Below, piece after piece: positions 45,908 to 55,302 of a stretch of DNA of 64,000 bases. The notes under the pieces were generated by a model. It saw nothing but the letters and a program-made list of their open reading frames with translations, was not told the origin of the DNA and made no database searches. The stretch comes from JBJMQS01 sp045802605 (GTDB taxonomy: Bacteria > Planctomycetota > Planctomycetia > Gemmatales > Gemmataceae). Each line of letters starts with the position of its first letter. Positions within the stretch are counted from its first letter, which is position 1. The stretch spans positions 124,001-188,000 of the forward strand of contig JBJMQS010000070.1 in NCBI GenBank assembly GCA_045802605.1, written 5' to 3'. The translations under genes and the position numbers were made by a program.

Positions 45908-46797
45908 TACTGCCGCTGCCTGCGGAGGAGATACTCCAAGAGTGCTTTATCGAAGCTCAAGCCTGTATCCACCGGAACGTAGTCGATTCGCGCTTTTGCG
46001 CACTCGGCCGCGAAATGGTCACGAAACTCAGCCACGGCGCTGAGATAATCGTCTCGGATGCCTTGGGCGTCGACCGTGAGCTTCTCGGGCGTTTCAACGT
46101 CCGAGAATTCGATCGTGCCGTCGAAGGGGAACCGCGCCTCGGCGTCGTCCAGGATATGGAACACGATGATGTCGTGCCCGCGATGCCGTAGATGGTAAAG
46201 GCTTTCCAGAATCGGCCCCGGTTCCGCCAGCAGGTCGGAGAAGATCATGATCAGCCCGCGCGAGCCGGCCACCGATGCCACGCGATGCAAGCTGCCGGCG
46301 ATGTCGGTCGGCCCGGTCGGCTTCAGGCCCGCGAGTAGACCGAGAATATTGCCCAAATGCGAGCGCCGGCTACGAGGCGGCAGGCAGGCGCGAATCTCGG
46401 TGTCGAACGTGATCAATCCCACCGGGTCGTGCTGACGAATCATCAAGTACCCAAGGGCGGCCGCGAGGCAGACGGCATAGTCAAACTTCGTTAGCTCACC
46501 GCAGTACGTGTAATCCATCGACGCGGAGAGGTCCATCACCAGAAAGCCGGTGAGGTTGGTCTCGGCCTGGAACTTTTTCAGATAGTACTTATCGGTCTTG
46601 GCGAAGACGTTCCAATCGAGGTCCTTGAGGTCGTCGCCGGGTACGTATTTTCGATGTTCGGAGAACTCGACCGAGAAGCCTTGGAATGGGCTGGCGTGCA
46701 GGCCGGACAAAAACCCTTCGACGATGAACTTCGCTCGCAGGTCGAGCCGCGCGACTTGGCGGATGACTTCGGGACGAAGATACTTCTCAGCGGTCAT
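45904..46797 (-). CDS. DUF58-domain protein (second copy)
   Basis: A 297-residue DUF58 protein with the same landmarks as the copy at 18910: VEFSEHRKYVPGDDLKDLDW, NVFAKTDKYYLKKFQAETNL, DLSASM (VWA-like strand) and LIMIFSDLLAEPGP. It heads the DUF58-BatA-VWA set, as is usual for MoxR-associated clusters, but no MoxR ATPase is in the window. It lies 22 nt downstream of a long hairpin element. Confidence 0.92.
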   Translation of the reverse strand: MTAEKYLRPEVIRQVARLDLRAKFIVEGFLSGLHASPFQGFSVEFSEHRKYVPGDDLKDLDWNVFAKTDKYYLKKFQAETNLTGFLVMDLSASMDYTYCGELTKFDYAVCLAAALGYLMIRQHDPVGLITFDTEIRACLPPRSRRSHLGNILGLLAGLKPTGPTDIAGSLHRVASVAGSRGLIMIFSDLLAEPGPILESLYHLRHRGHDIIVFHILDDAEARFPFDGTIEFSDVETPEKLTVDAQGIRDDYLSAVAEFRDHFAAECAKARIDYVPVDTGLSFDKALLEYLLRRQRQY

Positions 46798-46818
46798 GCG
46801 CCCATTTTATCAAGAACT

Positions 46819-46915
46819 GAGTTCACCGCAGAGACGCAGAGAGCGCAGAGAAAGAACGGAGAAGATTTGTATTCTCTGTCTTTCTCTGCGATCTCTGCGT
46901 CTCTGCGGTGAACTC
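46819..46915. repeat. GCAGAG-type long inverted repeat (copy 4)
   Basis: Two 45-bp arms (46819-46863 and 46871-46915) share most positions over the whole length; the arm begins GAGTTCACCGCAGAGACGCA. The loop is only 7 nt. The right end is 4 nt from the stop of the outer-membrane-like protein gene (46920) and the left end is 21 nt before the DUF58 start at 46797. It is the longest copy of the family in the window. Confidence 0.85.
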
Positions 46916-46919
46916 TTAC

Positions 46920-48239
46920 TCAAAACAGCCAGTTGAACTGGACTTGCGATTCGATTTCGTAGGGCCGCGGGCCTGTGACGGGCGTGGCGACGCCTAGCGT
47001 GAGCACCGAGCGTTGGCCGAGCCCGAAATGCAACCCGCCGGTGAGCACAACGCTATCGACGGAGTCGATTCCGTTCTTGCCGTTGGTCAGCGGCGAGGAG
47101 ACGTGCGTTTCAAACGTCGGGGCGATGGAGTTCAGCCAGCCGCCGTCGGAGTCTCGGTAAACGAAGTAACCGATGCCCATGTCGTTGAACCAAATCTTGA
47201 CATCCCGGCGATCGGTCGGCACCGCAATCGAGCTGAAGCCATGAACAAAGAGGCGATCCCAGCTTTGCAGCGCACCAAGATAGGGCTGCAAGATCGTCGA
47301 ATAAAGCCGGGAGCCATCATCGAGTGGAATGCCGCCGCCGGTGGGAGCGGTGATCGCCAGACCGGTGGAGAACGCGCGTCCCCCGTCCACGTCATTAAAC
47401 AGCGCATGCTTGAGCACGATGGTCAGGTCGCCAACGCGGGCGCCGTCGAATCCGGGCTCCACGGAGTTCACTTGCAGGGTCGTCGGGAACTGGGAGAGGC
47501 CCGTGACGGCCGCATTGTTTACTGACGTCGTCGGTGAGCTTTGCGATGTTTGCAACACCGGTAGGCGGAAGCCGACCGATGTGTTGCCATCGAAGAACGA
47601 TTTTTCGAAGCCAACCGTTTCGCGGTGGATGTCCATCGGGAAGACGGTCGCGTCGGTGAGATTGGTGCCCAGTTGGGCAGTGTTGCCGGGCTGGCCTATG
47701 GTTGTCGCGGACCCATTCGCCCGCACTGCCACGTTGTGAAACTCGTTGTAGGTGATGAAGGCGCGATCTTGCGGCTGCGGGCTTTCGTTCTCGGCGATTT
47801 TGAACGAGCCGCGACTCAGGGCCACGGTGCAGAATTTGAATTCCTCGGTGGCAGGGCTTTGCACCGGCGTAAGAATGACGAGCTGTTGCTGCACGCGACC
47901 ATCGGCGCCAATGATGATTCTCCTCGATGGAACGATCGACGTTATGGTGGAATTGACAATCACATTGCTGCAGGCGAGATAGCCCGGGAAGTCGCCGATC
48001 ATGCGCGGCGCGGAGCTGAGCACGGGAGCCTGGCCGGAGTCTTGCGGGGCGGGGGCGTTTTGCACCTGCGGCGGCTGAGTCGCGCCGGGCGGCGCGGTGG
48101 TGGTTGGTGGACGCGAGGGTTCGGCGGGACGGACCGGCGGCTGGGCCCGCGGCAGTTGCTCGGCGGGCGGCGTTTGGGCGTACGCCACCGCTCCTAACGT
48201 CGCCATGACGAGTGCTGCGAAAGCGTTGCGCACGCGCAT
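46920..48239 (-). CDS. Secreted protein, outer-membrane beta-barrel-like
   Basis: A 439-residue protein with a signal peptide (FAALVMATLGAVAYAQ). A Pro/Gln/Ala-rich linker spans about residues 23-75. A beta-rich region of about 350 residues ends VQFNWLF; a C-terminal aromatic residue is typical of outer-membrane beta barrels. Alternating segments such as SVLTLGVATPV and LTIVLKHALF fit strands. No enzyme motif is seen. Location in the outer membrane is inferred. It is the last gene after a kinase and a TPR protein on the same strand, and a long hairpin follows its stop. Confidence 0.72.
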   Translation of the reverse strand: MRVRNAFAALVMATLGAVAYAQTPPAEQLPRAQPPVRPAEPSRPPTTTAPPGATQPPQVQNAPAPQDSGQAPVLSSAPRMIGDFPGYLACSNVIVNSTITSIVPSRRIIIGADGRVQQQLVILTPVQSPATEEFKFCTVALSRGSFKIAENESPQPQDRAFITYNEFHNVAVRANGSATTIGQPGNTAQLGTNLTDATVFPMDIHRETVGFEKSFFDGNTSVGFRLPVLQTSQSSPTTSVNNAAVTGLSQFPTTLQVNSVEPGFDGARVGDLTIVLKHALFNDVDGGRAFSTGLAITAPTGGGIPLDDGSRLYSTILQPYLGALQSWDRLFVHGFSSIAVPTDRRDVKIWFNDMGIGYFVYRDSDGGWLNSIAPTFETHVSSPLTNGKNGIDSVDSVVLTGGLHFGLGQRSVLTLGVATPVTGPRPYEIESQVQFNWLF

Positions 48240-48390
48240 GATGGCAATCCTTTGCCGGCCTCGGCGGTCGAAAACTTTGACGAAACTGTCAAAATCCGGC
48301 CCGAAGCGCAGCCTGCGCGCGGATTGGGCCTATCGAGTGTATCGGAACGATTGACGAGGATTCTTCAATTATGCCGGGAAACTCGGTCCG

Positions 48391-50109
48391 TTATCGCTGG
48401 CCAAGCTTGTCGCCGCGTTCGAGCCGAGTGAGCTCGGCGGAGGCCAAAACGTATTCGGTAAAGTCCACGTTTCCGTGTTCTTTCACCCAGCGCAGATGGA
48501 CGAGCGCTTTGTCGGTGTCGCCTTTGAGAGCTTGGTCCATGCCGAGATAACATCGTGCCTCGGTTTGCTTGTCGTTGTCGATGGCGAGTGCCAAAAGTGC
48601 GGCCTCGTCGATGTTGCCGCGGAGGTATTTCACGATCGGTAGCGGCCACGCGTCGTCAAGCTTGCCGGCCGAGTCCGTGAGGAGTTGTTTCGCCAATGGC
48701 TCGTTGTGGGCCTGGCGAGCGGCGAGGTGACCGCGGATCACGGCATATGAGGCCCGGTCGCCTTTCCATTTCAATCGTTCGGCGAGATTTTGATATCGTT
48801 TGGCGGCCTCATCGGGTTGCCGCATCAAAAGTCGAGCCAGGGCGCCATTGGTTTGCGGTAACAGGTCGTTCGGGTTCAACCGCGACGCCTGATCGTAATC
48901 GGCGATAGCTTTCTCATAATCCTTCATCAGGAAGAACGCCCAGCCACGATAGTTGAACGCCAGCGCGTTGTTGCGATCGAATTGAATCACTTGATTGCTG
49001 TCGGCAATTGCGCCGTCGAAGTCCTTGTTGTAAATGCGGGCAAGTGCTCGGTTGTTGAGTGCCAGCGGGCTCTTGGCGTCGAGTCGCAGGGCCGCATCGT
49101 AATCGGCAATAGCGCGGTCGTAGTCTTTCTTGCAGAATAAGACCCAGCCGCGATTATTGAGCACGGCCGGGTCATTGGGATCGAGCCGCACTGCTTCGTC
49201 GTAATCGGCGATGGCTTTGTTGAGGTCGCTCTTGCTGAACCAAATGCCGGCGCGATTGACGTACGCGGCTACGTGTCTTGGATCGAGCCCGACGGCTTCG
49301 CCGAAATCGGCGAGGGCATTTTCTAGATCGCCCTTGTAGCTGCGTGTCAGGCCGCGGTTGAAATAGGCTTGGGCAAACTTGGGATTGATCTGAATCGCCT
49401 GGTCAAAGTCCGCAACGGCGCGGGCCGGTTCGTTCTTTGCGCTCCAGACGATGCCGCGCAGGTTGTAGCCTTCCGCGTCTTTGGGATTGATCTGAATGAC
49501 TTGTTCGCAGTCGGCCAGCGCCCGATCGAGTTCCTTAGTTTCGACCCGCGCCAAGCTGCGATTGATCAGGGCTTCCGCGAATTTCGGGTCAACTTTGATT
49601 GCCTCGTCGTAATCATTGAGCGCCCGGCTGGTATCGTTCTTGCGCTTCCATGCGAGACCGCGCGAGTTGTAATACGGTGCATATTTCGGATTCAGGCGAA
49701 TGCACTCGGTGAAATCGAGAATGGCTTTGTCGGGCTCATTGGCGGACAAGAAACTCTCGCCGCGCATGTGCAGGGAAAAAGTATCGTTGGGATTCGCCTG
49801 AATCCGGGTTGTAAAGTAATTGGCCGCATCGCGAACCAAAACGAAATCGTTCTTATCAGCCCAGCCCTCATGCTCGCCGTCAAAAATGCGCAGCCAACCA
49901 TCGCGATCTATTAGCACCGGTAGATTGAGCCGGCCCGAGAACTTGTAGCTCACCTGTACGGCGTTCACCCAGTCGCCAAAACGGACGTCTTTCGGCGCCT
50001 TTGTGGGCAGGACCTTCTCGCCCTTCCAGTCATCCGCGAAAGCACACGGCACAAAAACGGCCGAGACGACGAGTGCCAGGATTGGCGAAAGCGCACGATG
50101 CAGCTTCAT
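48391..50109 (-). CDS. Secreted TPR protein
   Basis: A 572-residue protein. A signal peptide (LSPILALVVSAVFVPCAFA) is followed by an SH3-like segment (about 28-95: GDWVNAVQVSYKFSGRLNLP, IFDGEHEGWADKNDFV). About ten TPR units follow (residues ~100-440), many containing ALADF/AIADYD and LNPK/LDPN. The C-terminal ~130 residues are helical with poorer repeats. It probably acts as a periplasmic protein-protein scaffold. The preceding gene on the strand is a Ser/Thr kinase with TPRs, 70 nt away, so the two may be co-expressed. Confidence 0.86.
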   Translation of the reverse strand: MKLHRALSPILALVVSAVFVPCAFADDWKGEKVLPTKAPKDVRFGDWVNAVQVSYKFSGRLNLPVLIDRDGWLRIFDGEHEGWADKNDFVLVRDAANYFTTRIQANPNDTFSLHMRGESFLSANEPDKAILDFTECIRLNPKYAPYYNSRGLAWKRKNDTSRALNDYDEAIKVDPKFAEALINRSLARVETKELDRALADCEQVIQINPKDAEGYNLRGIVWSAKNEPARAVADFDQAIQINPKFAQAYFNRGLTRSYKGDLENALADFGEAVGLDPRHVAAYVNRAGIWFSKSDLNKAIADYDEAVRLDPNDPAVLNNRGWVLFCKKDYDRAIADYDAALRLDAKSPLALNNRALARIYNKDFDGAIADSNQVIQFDRNNALAFNYRGWAFFLMKDYEKAIADYDQASRLNPNDLLPQTNGALARLLMRQPDEAAKRYQNLAERLKWKGDRASYAVIRGHLAARQAHNEPLAKQLLTDSAGKLDDAWPLPIVKYLRGNIDEAALLALAIDNDKQTEARCYLGMDQALKGDTDKALVHLRWVKEHGNVDFTEYVLASAELTRLERGDKLGQR

Positions 50110-50179
50110 AGTTGATCCTCAACGTCGGAGATGCGCTGGGCGAAGGAATCACGAAGTGCGTTATATCCCGCCCCAGGGC

Positions 50180-52516
50180 TCAGGCTTCTTTCATCTGATC
50201 GCGTTCGCGGCGGGCCGTTTCGAGGTTCTTGCGGATCTCTTCGTTGTTGGGGAATTGCTGGGCGACTTCCTCGTAGCGGGCGACGGCCTGATCAAATGTG
50301 CGATGGGATTCGGCCGCCCCCGCGGCCTTCTGTGCCCGTGCTAGTGCCAGCAGGGCATTGGCCATCGGCTCGCGGAACATCGGCAGACCCTGGGCGTTGG
50401 TCAAAGCCTTAACCGCTTCCTGCAGGAGGAGCATGCGTTCTTCGCGCGGATTCTGCTCATCTTCGAGTTGGCCCAGATTCGAGCTGGTGAGGCCGAGCAT
50501 TCCCTGATAGGTCGCTACCTTCGGGTGCCGCTTGGACATGTCGCGATAGACCACCAGCGCTTCGCGGTATTGTGCCAACGCTTCGGAGGTCAAATGCTGA
50601 TCGTGAAACAGCCGGCCAAGTTCGGTCAGGCACGCGGCCAGCTTGGTCTGATAGAGAAGCGATTCACTGGCCCGCTTCACCAGATCGGTCCAATGGGCTT
50701 TTGCTTTTTGGAAAGCGCTGAGCGATTCATTCGACTTCGCTGGGTCATGGCTCAAGAAGCGACCCAGGTTGAACCAGCATTGCGCGAGCGAGTCGCGGTA
50801 CTTCAACTGATCCGGCTTCTGCGCGACGACATTCTTGAGCAGCGTGCACGATTCATCGAATCGTTTGCTCGCCTCGACAGGCTTGCCCGCAAGCTCCGCA
50901 TCCATGCCGGCCCGGTTGTACAGGGTCACGCCAAGGTCATGTTCGTCCTCGGCTGCGTGTGTTTCGTTGACCAGTGCACGCCGCAGGTCTTCGGCCTCTT
51001 GGTAAGCGACGGTGGCACGCGCCACATCACCTTTGCGATCAAACGCGCCGGCGATTCGGTTCTTCGCAGTTGCTAACTCGCGCCGCCATTCCAGATCGTT
51101 CGGTTGGGCGGCCAGTTGTTTCTGCGCCAAATCGATCGCTTGTTGATAGGCAGCGACGGCTTCATCCAACTTGGCGACATCCACGAGCAGCCGGCCCCGT
51201 CGCAAGTATGCTTTGACGCTGCGATCGAGCAACTCGCGGTCGACGCCGCCATACTCGGCCAGGCGCATCAGCGACCGACTTACGGAATCGAGCATCGCTT
51301 GTCGCTGCACCTCGGGGTCGCCCGAACCCGGCAGGTCTTCTTGCTGCAAGATGTCGTCGATGGCGGCCATTGCGACTCCGCTCGTTCCAACTGCGCGATC
51401 GCGCTGAAGAGCGGCTTCGTGTAGCGCTCGCCATAATCCGACGCTGAGGCACGCGAAAACAATCAGGCTGAGGAAGCCCACGCCGACAAGTCCGGCAACG
51501 GCAGGCCGCCGCTTGGCCCATTTGATCAGTTGAGCTGATCGGCTCAAGGGCCGTGCGACGGTGGGCAAGCCGCTGATGAAGCGATCGAGGTCCTCGGCCA
51601 GAGCAGCCGCCGAGTCATAGCGCTTGGCCGGTGATTTCTCGAGGCACTTCAGGCAGATCGCTTCCAAATCCGGCGGGACTTTGGCGACCAGCTTCGAAGG
51701 TGGCACCGGCTCCTTGTCGAGCAGATCCATCAGCGTGTCGAGCGCGGTCGCTCCTTTGAATGGAGGCCGGCCAGTCAGGCAGTGGTAGAGAATTGCGCCG
51801 AGCGAATAGACATCGGAGAGGGGCGACGAGTTGCCGTCGGATTGCTCCGGCGACATGTAGCTCGGCGTGCCGATGATCGTGCCGGCGTGCGTGAGATTCG
51901 ACGCGGCCTCCCCCGTGCCGGGATCGAACTTCTTCGCCATGCCGAAGTCGGTGATCTTGGGAACCAACGAACTGGAGTCATGGCTGGTCGAATGACCGGC
52001 GGTCTTCCGCATCTCCTTGGTTTCGGTTTGCGTATCGCGCAGCGTTTGTTGGCTGTCTGAAATGAGACGACTTCGTGCCAACAGCACATTGGCCGGCTTC
52101 AAATCGCGGTGAAGGATACCGAGTTCATGCGCGGCTTGCACTGCGTTGGCCAGGGTGCGGACCAACTCGGCGGATTCGCGAGCGGGCATGACCGAGTCTT
52201 GTAACTGATCGGCGAGCGTGCCGCCGGGGCAAAACTCCATCGCAATGTATGGCAGCCCATCGTGCTGGCCGATTTCGTAAAGCTGCGCGACGTTGGGATG
52301 TTGCAACGCGGCGGCCGCTTCGGCTTCGGTTTGAAAGCGCGCAAGATCCGTGTCGCGCACTTTCTCTCGGGGCAGAATCATCTTAAGAGCGACGATGCGG
52401 CCCAGTGCCGTTTGCTTGGCACGATAGACAACGCCCATCGCCCCACGGCCAAGCTCGCCGAGGATTTCGTAGCCAGGGATCGATGGCGCGGCGATTAGGC
52501 TTGAGTCGGCAGTCAT
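50180..52516 (-). CDS. Transmembrane Ser/Thr kinase with C-terminal TPR region
   Basis: A 778-residue protein. The kinase domain is about 15-315: LGRGAMGVVY, Lys45 in VALKMI, ILHRDLKPANV with Asp138, DFG at 190, GTPSYMSPEQ and LGAILYHCLTGRPPF. Between the HRD motif and DFG there are about 50 residues; the usual spacing is close to 20, so an insertion of about 30 residues (Ser/Thr/Lys-rich, about 150-182) sits in the activation-proximal loop. A membrane helix spans about 339-362. The extracytoplasmic or C-terminal part (~400-778) has TPR-like helices. It follows the Uma2 gene by 15 nt. Confidence 0.93.
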   Translation of the reverse strand: MTADSSLIAAPSIPGYEILGELGRGAMGVVYRAKQTALGRIVALKMILPREKVRDTDLARFQTEAEAAAALQHPNVAQLYEIGQHDGLPYIAMEFCPGGTLADQLQDSVMPARESAELVRTLANAVQAAHELGILHRDLKPANVLLARSRLISDSQQTLRDTQTETKEMRKTAGHSTSHDSSSLVPKITDFGMAKKFDPGTGEAASNLTHAGTIIGTPSYMSPEQSDGNSSPLSDVYSLGAILYHCLTGRPPFKGATALDTLMDLLDKEPVPPSKLVAKVPPDLEAICLKCLEKSPAKRYDSAAALAEDLDRFISGLPTVARPLSRSAQLIKWAKRRPAVAGLVGVGFLSLIVFACLSVGLWRALHEAALQRDRAVGTSGVAMAAIDDILQQEDLPGSGDPEVQRQAMLDSVSRSLMRLAEYGGVDRELLDRSVKAYLRRGRLLVDVAKLDEAVAAYQQAIDLAQKQLAAQPNDLEWRRELATAKNRIAGAFDRKGDVARATVAYQEAEDLRRALVNETHAAEDEHDLGVTLYNRAGMDAELAGKPVEASKRFDESCTLLKNVVAQKPDQLKYRDSLAQCWFNLGRFLSHDPAKSNESLSAFQKAKAHWTDLVKRASESLLYQTKLAACLTELGRLFHDQHLTSEALAQYREALVVYRDMSKRHPKVATYQGMLGLTSSNLGQLEDEQNPREERMLLLQEAVKALTNAQGLPMFREPMANALLALARAQKAAGAAESHRTFDQAVARYEEVAQQFPNNEEIRKNLETARRERDQMKEA

Positions 52517-52531
52517 GTTTTTCGGCCGTGA

Positions 52532-53251
52532 TCAGCGACGGTGTTCTAACACGTAAACGGGATCGCCGATGGCATTCGTTGCCTTCACGATCCGGAAAAA
52601 TCGACCGTAAACATTTGATTTCACGTATCCTTCGGAATCACTTGACGCCGAATTGTAATGGCTTCCAACCAGATGCAGAATCTCGAACGACACGTCGGTG
52701 CGAACATCAACCCGCCAAAACTCCTGCACGCCCGAGGCGGCGTAAAGCTCAGGCAATTGCTCATAGTCCTTTTTTCTCGACGAGCGGCTGACAACCTCCA
52801 GCACCATCTCAGGCGAGCCTTCCAGTTCCATAATGCCATTCGGGCCAACGCATTTGCGGACTCTTCCAGTTTGCAACGCATCGAACGATACGAACGCGGC
52901 ATCCGGCTCAACCGATAACCCCGACGAAGGATGACTGATGCGCATGCCGTCAGGCAAAAACATGCCGAGACTTTCGCTGACTACCAAATGAATGAGCGTG
53001 TGATACATCGACATCTTCATTTGATTGTGCGACAGCAGTTCTTCCATCGACGCATCCAGCCACAGTGAGTTCTTGATAAAGTCGATTCGAAGGTCATTCG
53101 GATAAGAGCTGGAATTGATCCACGTTCGGAACGTCGCCAGATCGGCGATGCCGCCGGGAACGTCAATCGTGCCGGCGATGGTTTCGAGGTGTGTTTCCAC
53201 CGTCGGCAACTTAATCACGATCATTTCGTCGGCGATCACCATATCTATCAC
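52532..53251 (-). CDS. Uma2-family (DUF820, restriction-endonuclease-fold) protein
   Basis: A 239-residue Uma2-type protein. Landmarks are a Pro/Asp-rich middle (PDAAFVSFDAL), then the PD-(D/E)xK-like core GSPEMVLEVVSRSSRKKDYE with EV-x-S and a following lysine region. A GVQEFWRVDVRTD motif is typical of the family. Uma2 proteins have a nuclease-like fold but their function is unproven. They are numerous in planctomycetes and cyanobacteria. The exact start among the first three Met codons is uncertain. It lies 15 nt upstream of the kinase gene. Confidence 0.85.
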   Translation of the reverse strand: MIDMVIADEMIVIKLPTVETHLETIAGTIDVPGGIADLATFRTWINSSSYPNDLRIDFIKNSLWLDASMEELLSHNQMKMSMYHTLIHLVVSESLGMFLPDGMRISHPSSGLSVEPDAAFVSFDALQTGRVRKCVGPNGIMELEGSPEMVLEVVSRSSRKKDYEQLPELYAASGVQEFWRVDVRTDVSFEILHLVGSHYNSASSDSEGYVKSNVYGRFFRIVKATNAIGDPVYVLEHRR

Positions 53252-53388
53252 GAGGAAGCCCTCTGGATGTTAGATTCTACCGCGAAGTCGGCTAATTGAC
53301 TGGCTATTTGATCGCCTAACGGCTAATCTTGCCAAGATCTCGTCGCCAAGGATTTGGTAGACCGCTGATTCGCTAATCATGGCAAATG

Positions 53389-53925
53389 CTACTTGCCGCG
53401 TTCATTAATCCGAATCAAGAGTCGCGATCGCGGAAAATCGATGATTGCACCAGCCTTTGTGAGAATGTCATTTCCTATAAGTCCATCAACCGTTTTCATA
53501 TTTCGGTCTGTTAGGCTTCTATTAACTTCAGACACGTCGAAAGCATGAATTGTTCCGCCCGTGTAGGATTGTTGACCGATGCGGATTACCTGTGTCCCAC
53601 ATGTCAAGCCCGCATCCCATTTTAAGATTGGGTCCGTGTAGCCTTGCACGGCAGAATCGCGTGTCCATGTCAAAGGGATGTCTTTAACCCGTTTCGGATC
53701 TAACACCGTACATGCTGACCCGGTGTCAATTTCGACGTGTACAAGACGCTCCTGAATTATGACTGGAATTGCCAGACAGCCGGTGTTGGTTTCAAAGGGT
53801 ATCGATTCATAGCCCGCTGGGATGGCATCGCTCTGGACAATGATATTTTGGGTCGGCGACGCGGTCGCAAACCACGCAACGCTGAAAACTGTCAAGCCAA
53901 AGATAATGATGCTGAGAAGCCGCAT
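53389..53925 (-). CDS. Retropepsin-like aspartyl protease, single-domain, exported
   Basis: A 178-residue protein. A signal peptide (LLSIIIFGLTVFSVAWFAT) is followed by a retropepsin-like fold with the catalytic motif VEIDTGSACTVL. A downstream flap-like region leads to VDGLIGNDILTKAGAIIDF, the usual second signature of bacterial gag-type aspartyl proteases. These monomers probably dimerise. The start at 53925 (MRLLSIIIF) is chosen because AAGGAAG lies 8 nt upstream; a start at 53952 adds nine residues. No substrate is evident. It is a single gene downstream of ispG. Confidence 0.8.
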   Translation of the reverse strand: MRLLSIIIFGLTVFSVAWFATASPTQNIIVQSDAIPAGYESIPFETNTGCLAIPVIIQERLVHVEIDTGSACTVLDPKRVKDIPLTWTRDSAVQGYTDPILKWDAGLTCGTQVIRIGQQSYTGGTIHAFDVSEVNRSLTDRNMKTVDGLIGNDILTKAGAIIDFPRSRLLIRINERGK

Positions 53926-54005
53926 ACGGAATCTTCCTTTCAGCGATGACATTGCTTAGATCGGAAGTGATTTATGTATCATGTGTGCCGTGAATTGATG
54001 CGCAC

Positions 54006-55172
54006 TCATGCATTCACTAGCGGCAACTTTTTGCGAGACTCTTTCTTGGGCTCAGCGTGTTCCTGATCCGCTTCCCAACGGGCCAACTCTTCCAACAGCG
54101 CATCAACCATCTCGGCTTCTTGCACGTGGCGGACGATTTCGCCGTTGCGGTAGATGACGCCTTTGCCGTTGCCGGCCGCGATACCGATGTCGGCTTCTTT
54201 CGCTTCGCCGGGGCCGTTGACGACGCAGCCGAGCACGCTGATCTTCACCGGCGTCGATTTGCCTTCGAGCCGCTTCTCCAGCTCGGCGATGATCTTTTCG
54301 AGATCGATCGCCAAGCGGCCACACGTCGGGCAGGCGATCAGTTCTGGCTTGCGGACGCGCCGGCCAGTCGCTTGCAGGATGTCGTAGCACGCGGCGACTT
54401 CGGGCACCGGGTCGCCTAAGAGTGAGACGCGAATCGTGTCGCCGATGCCGTCCAGCAATATCGGTGCGATGCCGCATGCGGATTTCGTGACGGCATAAGG
54501 CGGCTTGCCGGCTTCAGTGACGCCGACGTGCGTTGGGTAGTCGGCCTGCTTGGCATAAAGGCGATATGCTTCAACCACCGTGCGCACGTCACTTGATTTC
54601 AGCGACACGATCATGTCGCGGTAGCCGACGCTCTCGGCAATCTCGATGTAGCGCAGGGCCGAGTCCACCATCGCGGGCGGGCAGGGGAAGCCGTACTTCA
54701 TCGCAAATTCGCGCTCGAGGCTGCCGGCGTTCACGCCGATGCGCATCGGGATCCCTTTGTCCTTGCACTTGCGCACAACCTGGCGGAAGCGATCCATGCC
54801 GCCGATGTTGCCCGGGTTGATGCGGATCTTGTCCACCGGATGATCGAGAGCCGCGAGGGCCATCTTGTAATCGAAGTGGATATCGCAGATCAGCGGCACC
54901 TTCATCCGCCGTTTGATCTCGGACAAGACCGAAGCATCTTCGGGCTTGGGCACGGTGACGCGGATGAGCTCGCAGCCCGCCTCTTCGAGAGCATGAATCT
55001 GCGCGACAACTTCTTCGACGAGATGCGTGTCGGGCACGGTCATCGACTGGACGCGGATGGGGTTGTCGCCGCCGATGCCGACGCCCCCGACTTCGACGAC
55101 GCGCGTCTTATGTCGTTGGAACGGCGATTCGTAGAGTTGGGCCGGCGGGCTCGCGGCGCCGTTTTCATCCAT
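54006..55172 (-). CDS. ispG: 4-hydroxy-3-methylbut-2-enyl-diphosphate synthase IspG (GcpE)
   Basis: This 388-residue enzyme makes HMBPP from MEcPP in the MEP isoprenoid pathway and needs a [4Fe-4S] cluster. The N-terminal TIM barrel is shown by VQSMTVPDTHLVEE, RVTVPKPEDA, LICDIHFDYKMALAA and IRINPGNIGG. The C-terminal Fe-S domain has ACPTCGR (C281, C284) and VLGCVVNGPGEAKEAD (C316 and Glu323). It is the compact bacterial form without the extra domain of plant/some chlamydial enzymes. It is divergent from the AAA ATPase gene. Confidence 0.96.
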   Translation of the reverse strand: MDENGAASPPAQLYESPFQRHKTRVVEVGGVGIGGDNPIRVQSMTVPDTHLVEEVVAQIHALEEAGCELIRVTVPKPEDASVLSEIKRRMKVPLICDIHFDYKMALAALDHPVDKIRINPGNIGGMDRFRQVVRKCKDKGIPMRIGVNAGSLEREFAMKYGFPCPPAMVDSALRYIEIAESVGYRDMIVSLKSSDVRTVVEAYRLYAKQADYPTHVGVTEAGKPPYAVTKSACGIAPILLDGIGDTIRVSLLGDPVPEVAACYDILQATGRRVRKPELIACPTCGRLAIDLEKIIAELEKRLEGKSTPVKISVLGCVVNGPGEAKEADIGIAAGNGKGVIYRNGEIVRHVQEAEMVDALLEELARWEADQEHAEPKKESRKKLPLVNA

Positions 55173-55302
55173 GGCGGACAGTCTCCAGTTCAGCGGTGTG
55201 CACTGCCATTATTACCAGAACGGCCATTTCCGGGGTACCCCGAGGTGGCAGCCTATTCAACTAACCGCGAACCCGCCGCGGCGATCACCTCTCACTTCGC
55301 CC

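Noticed and set aside
53252..53388. Possible repeat or small RNA between the retropepsin and Uma2 genes
   Set aside because: Only short words such as TCTTGCCAAGA are palindromic; no extended arm or conserved fold was seen.
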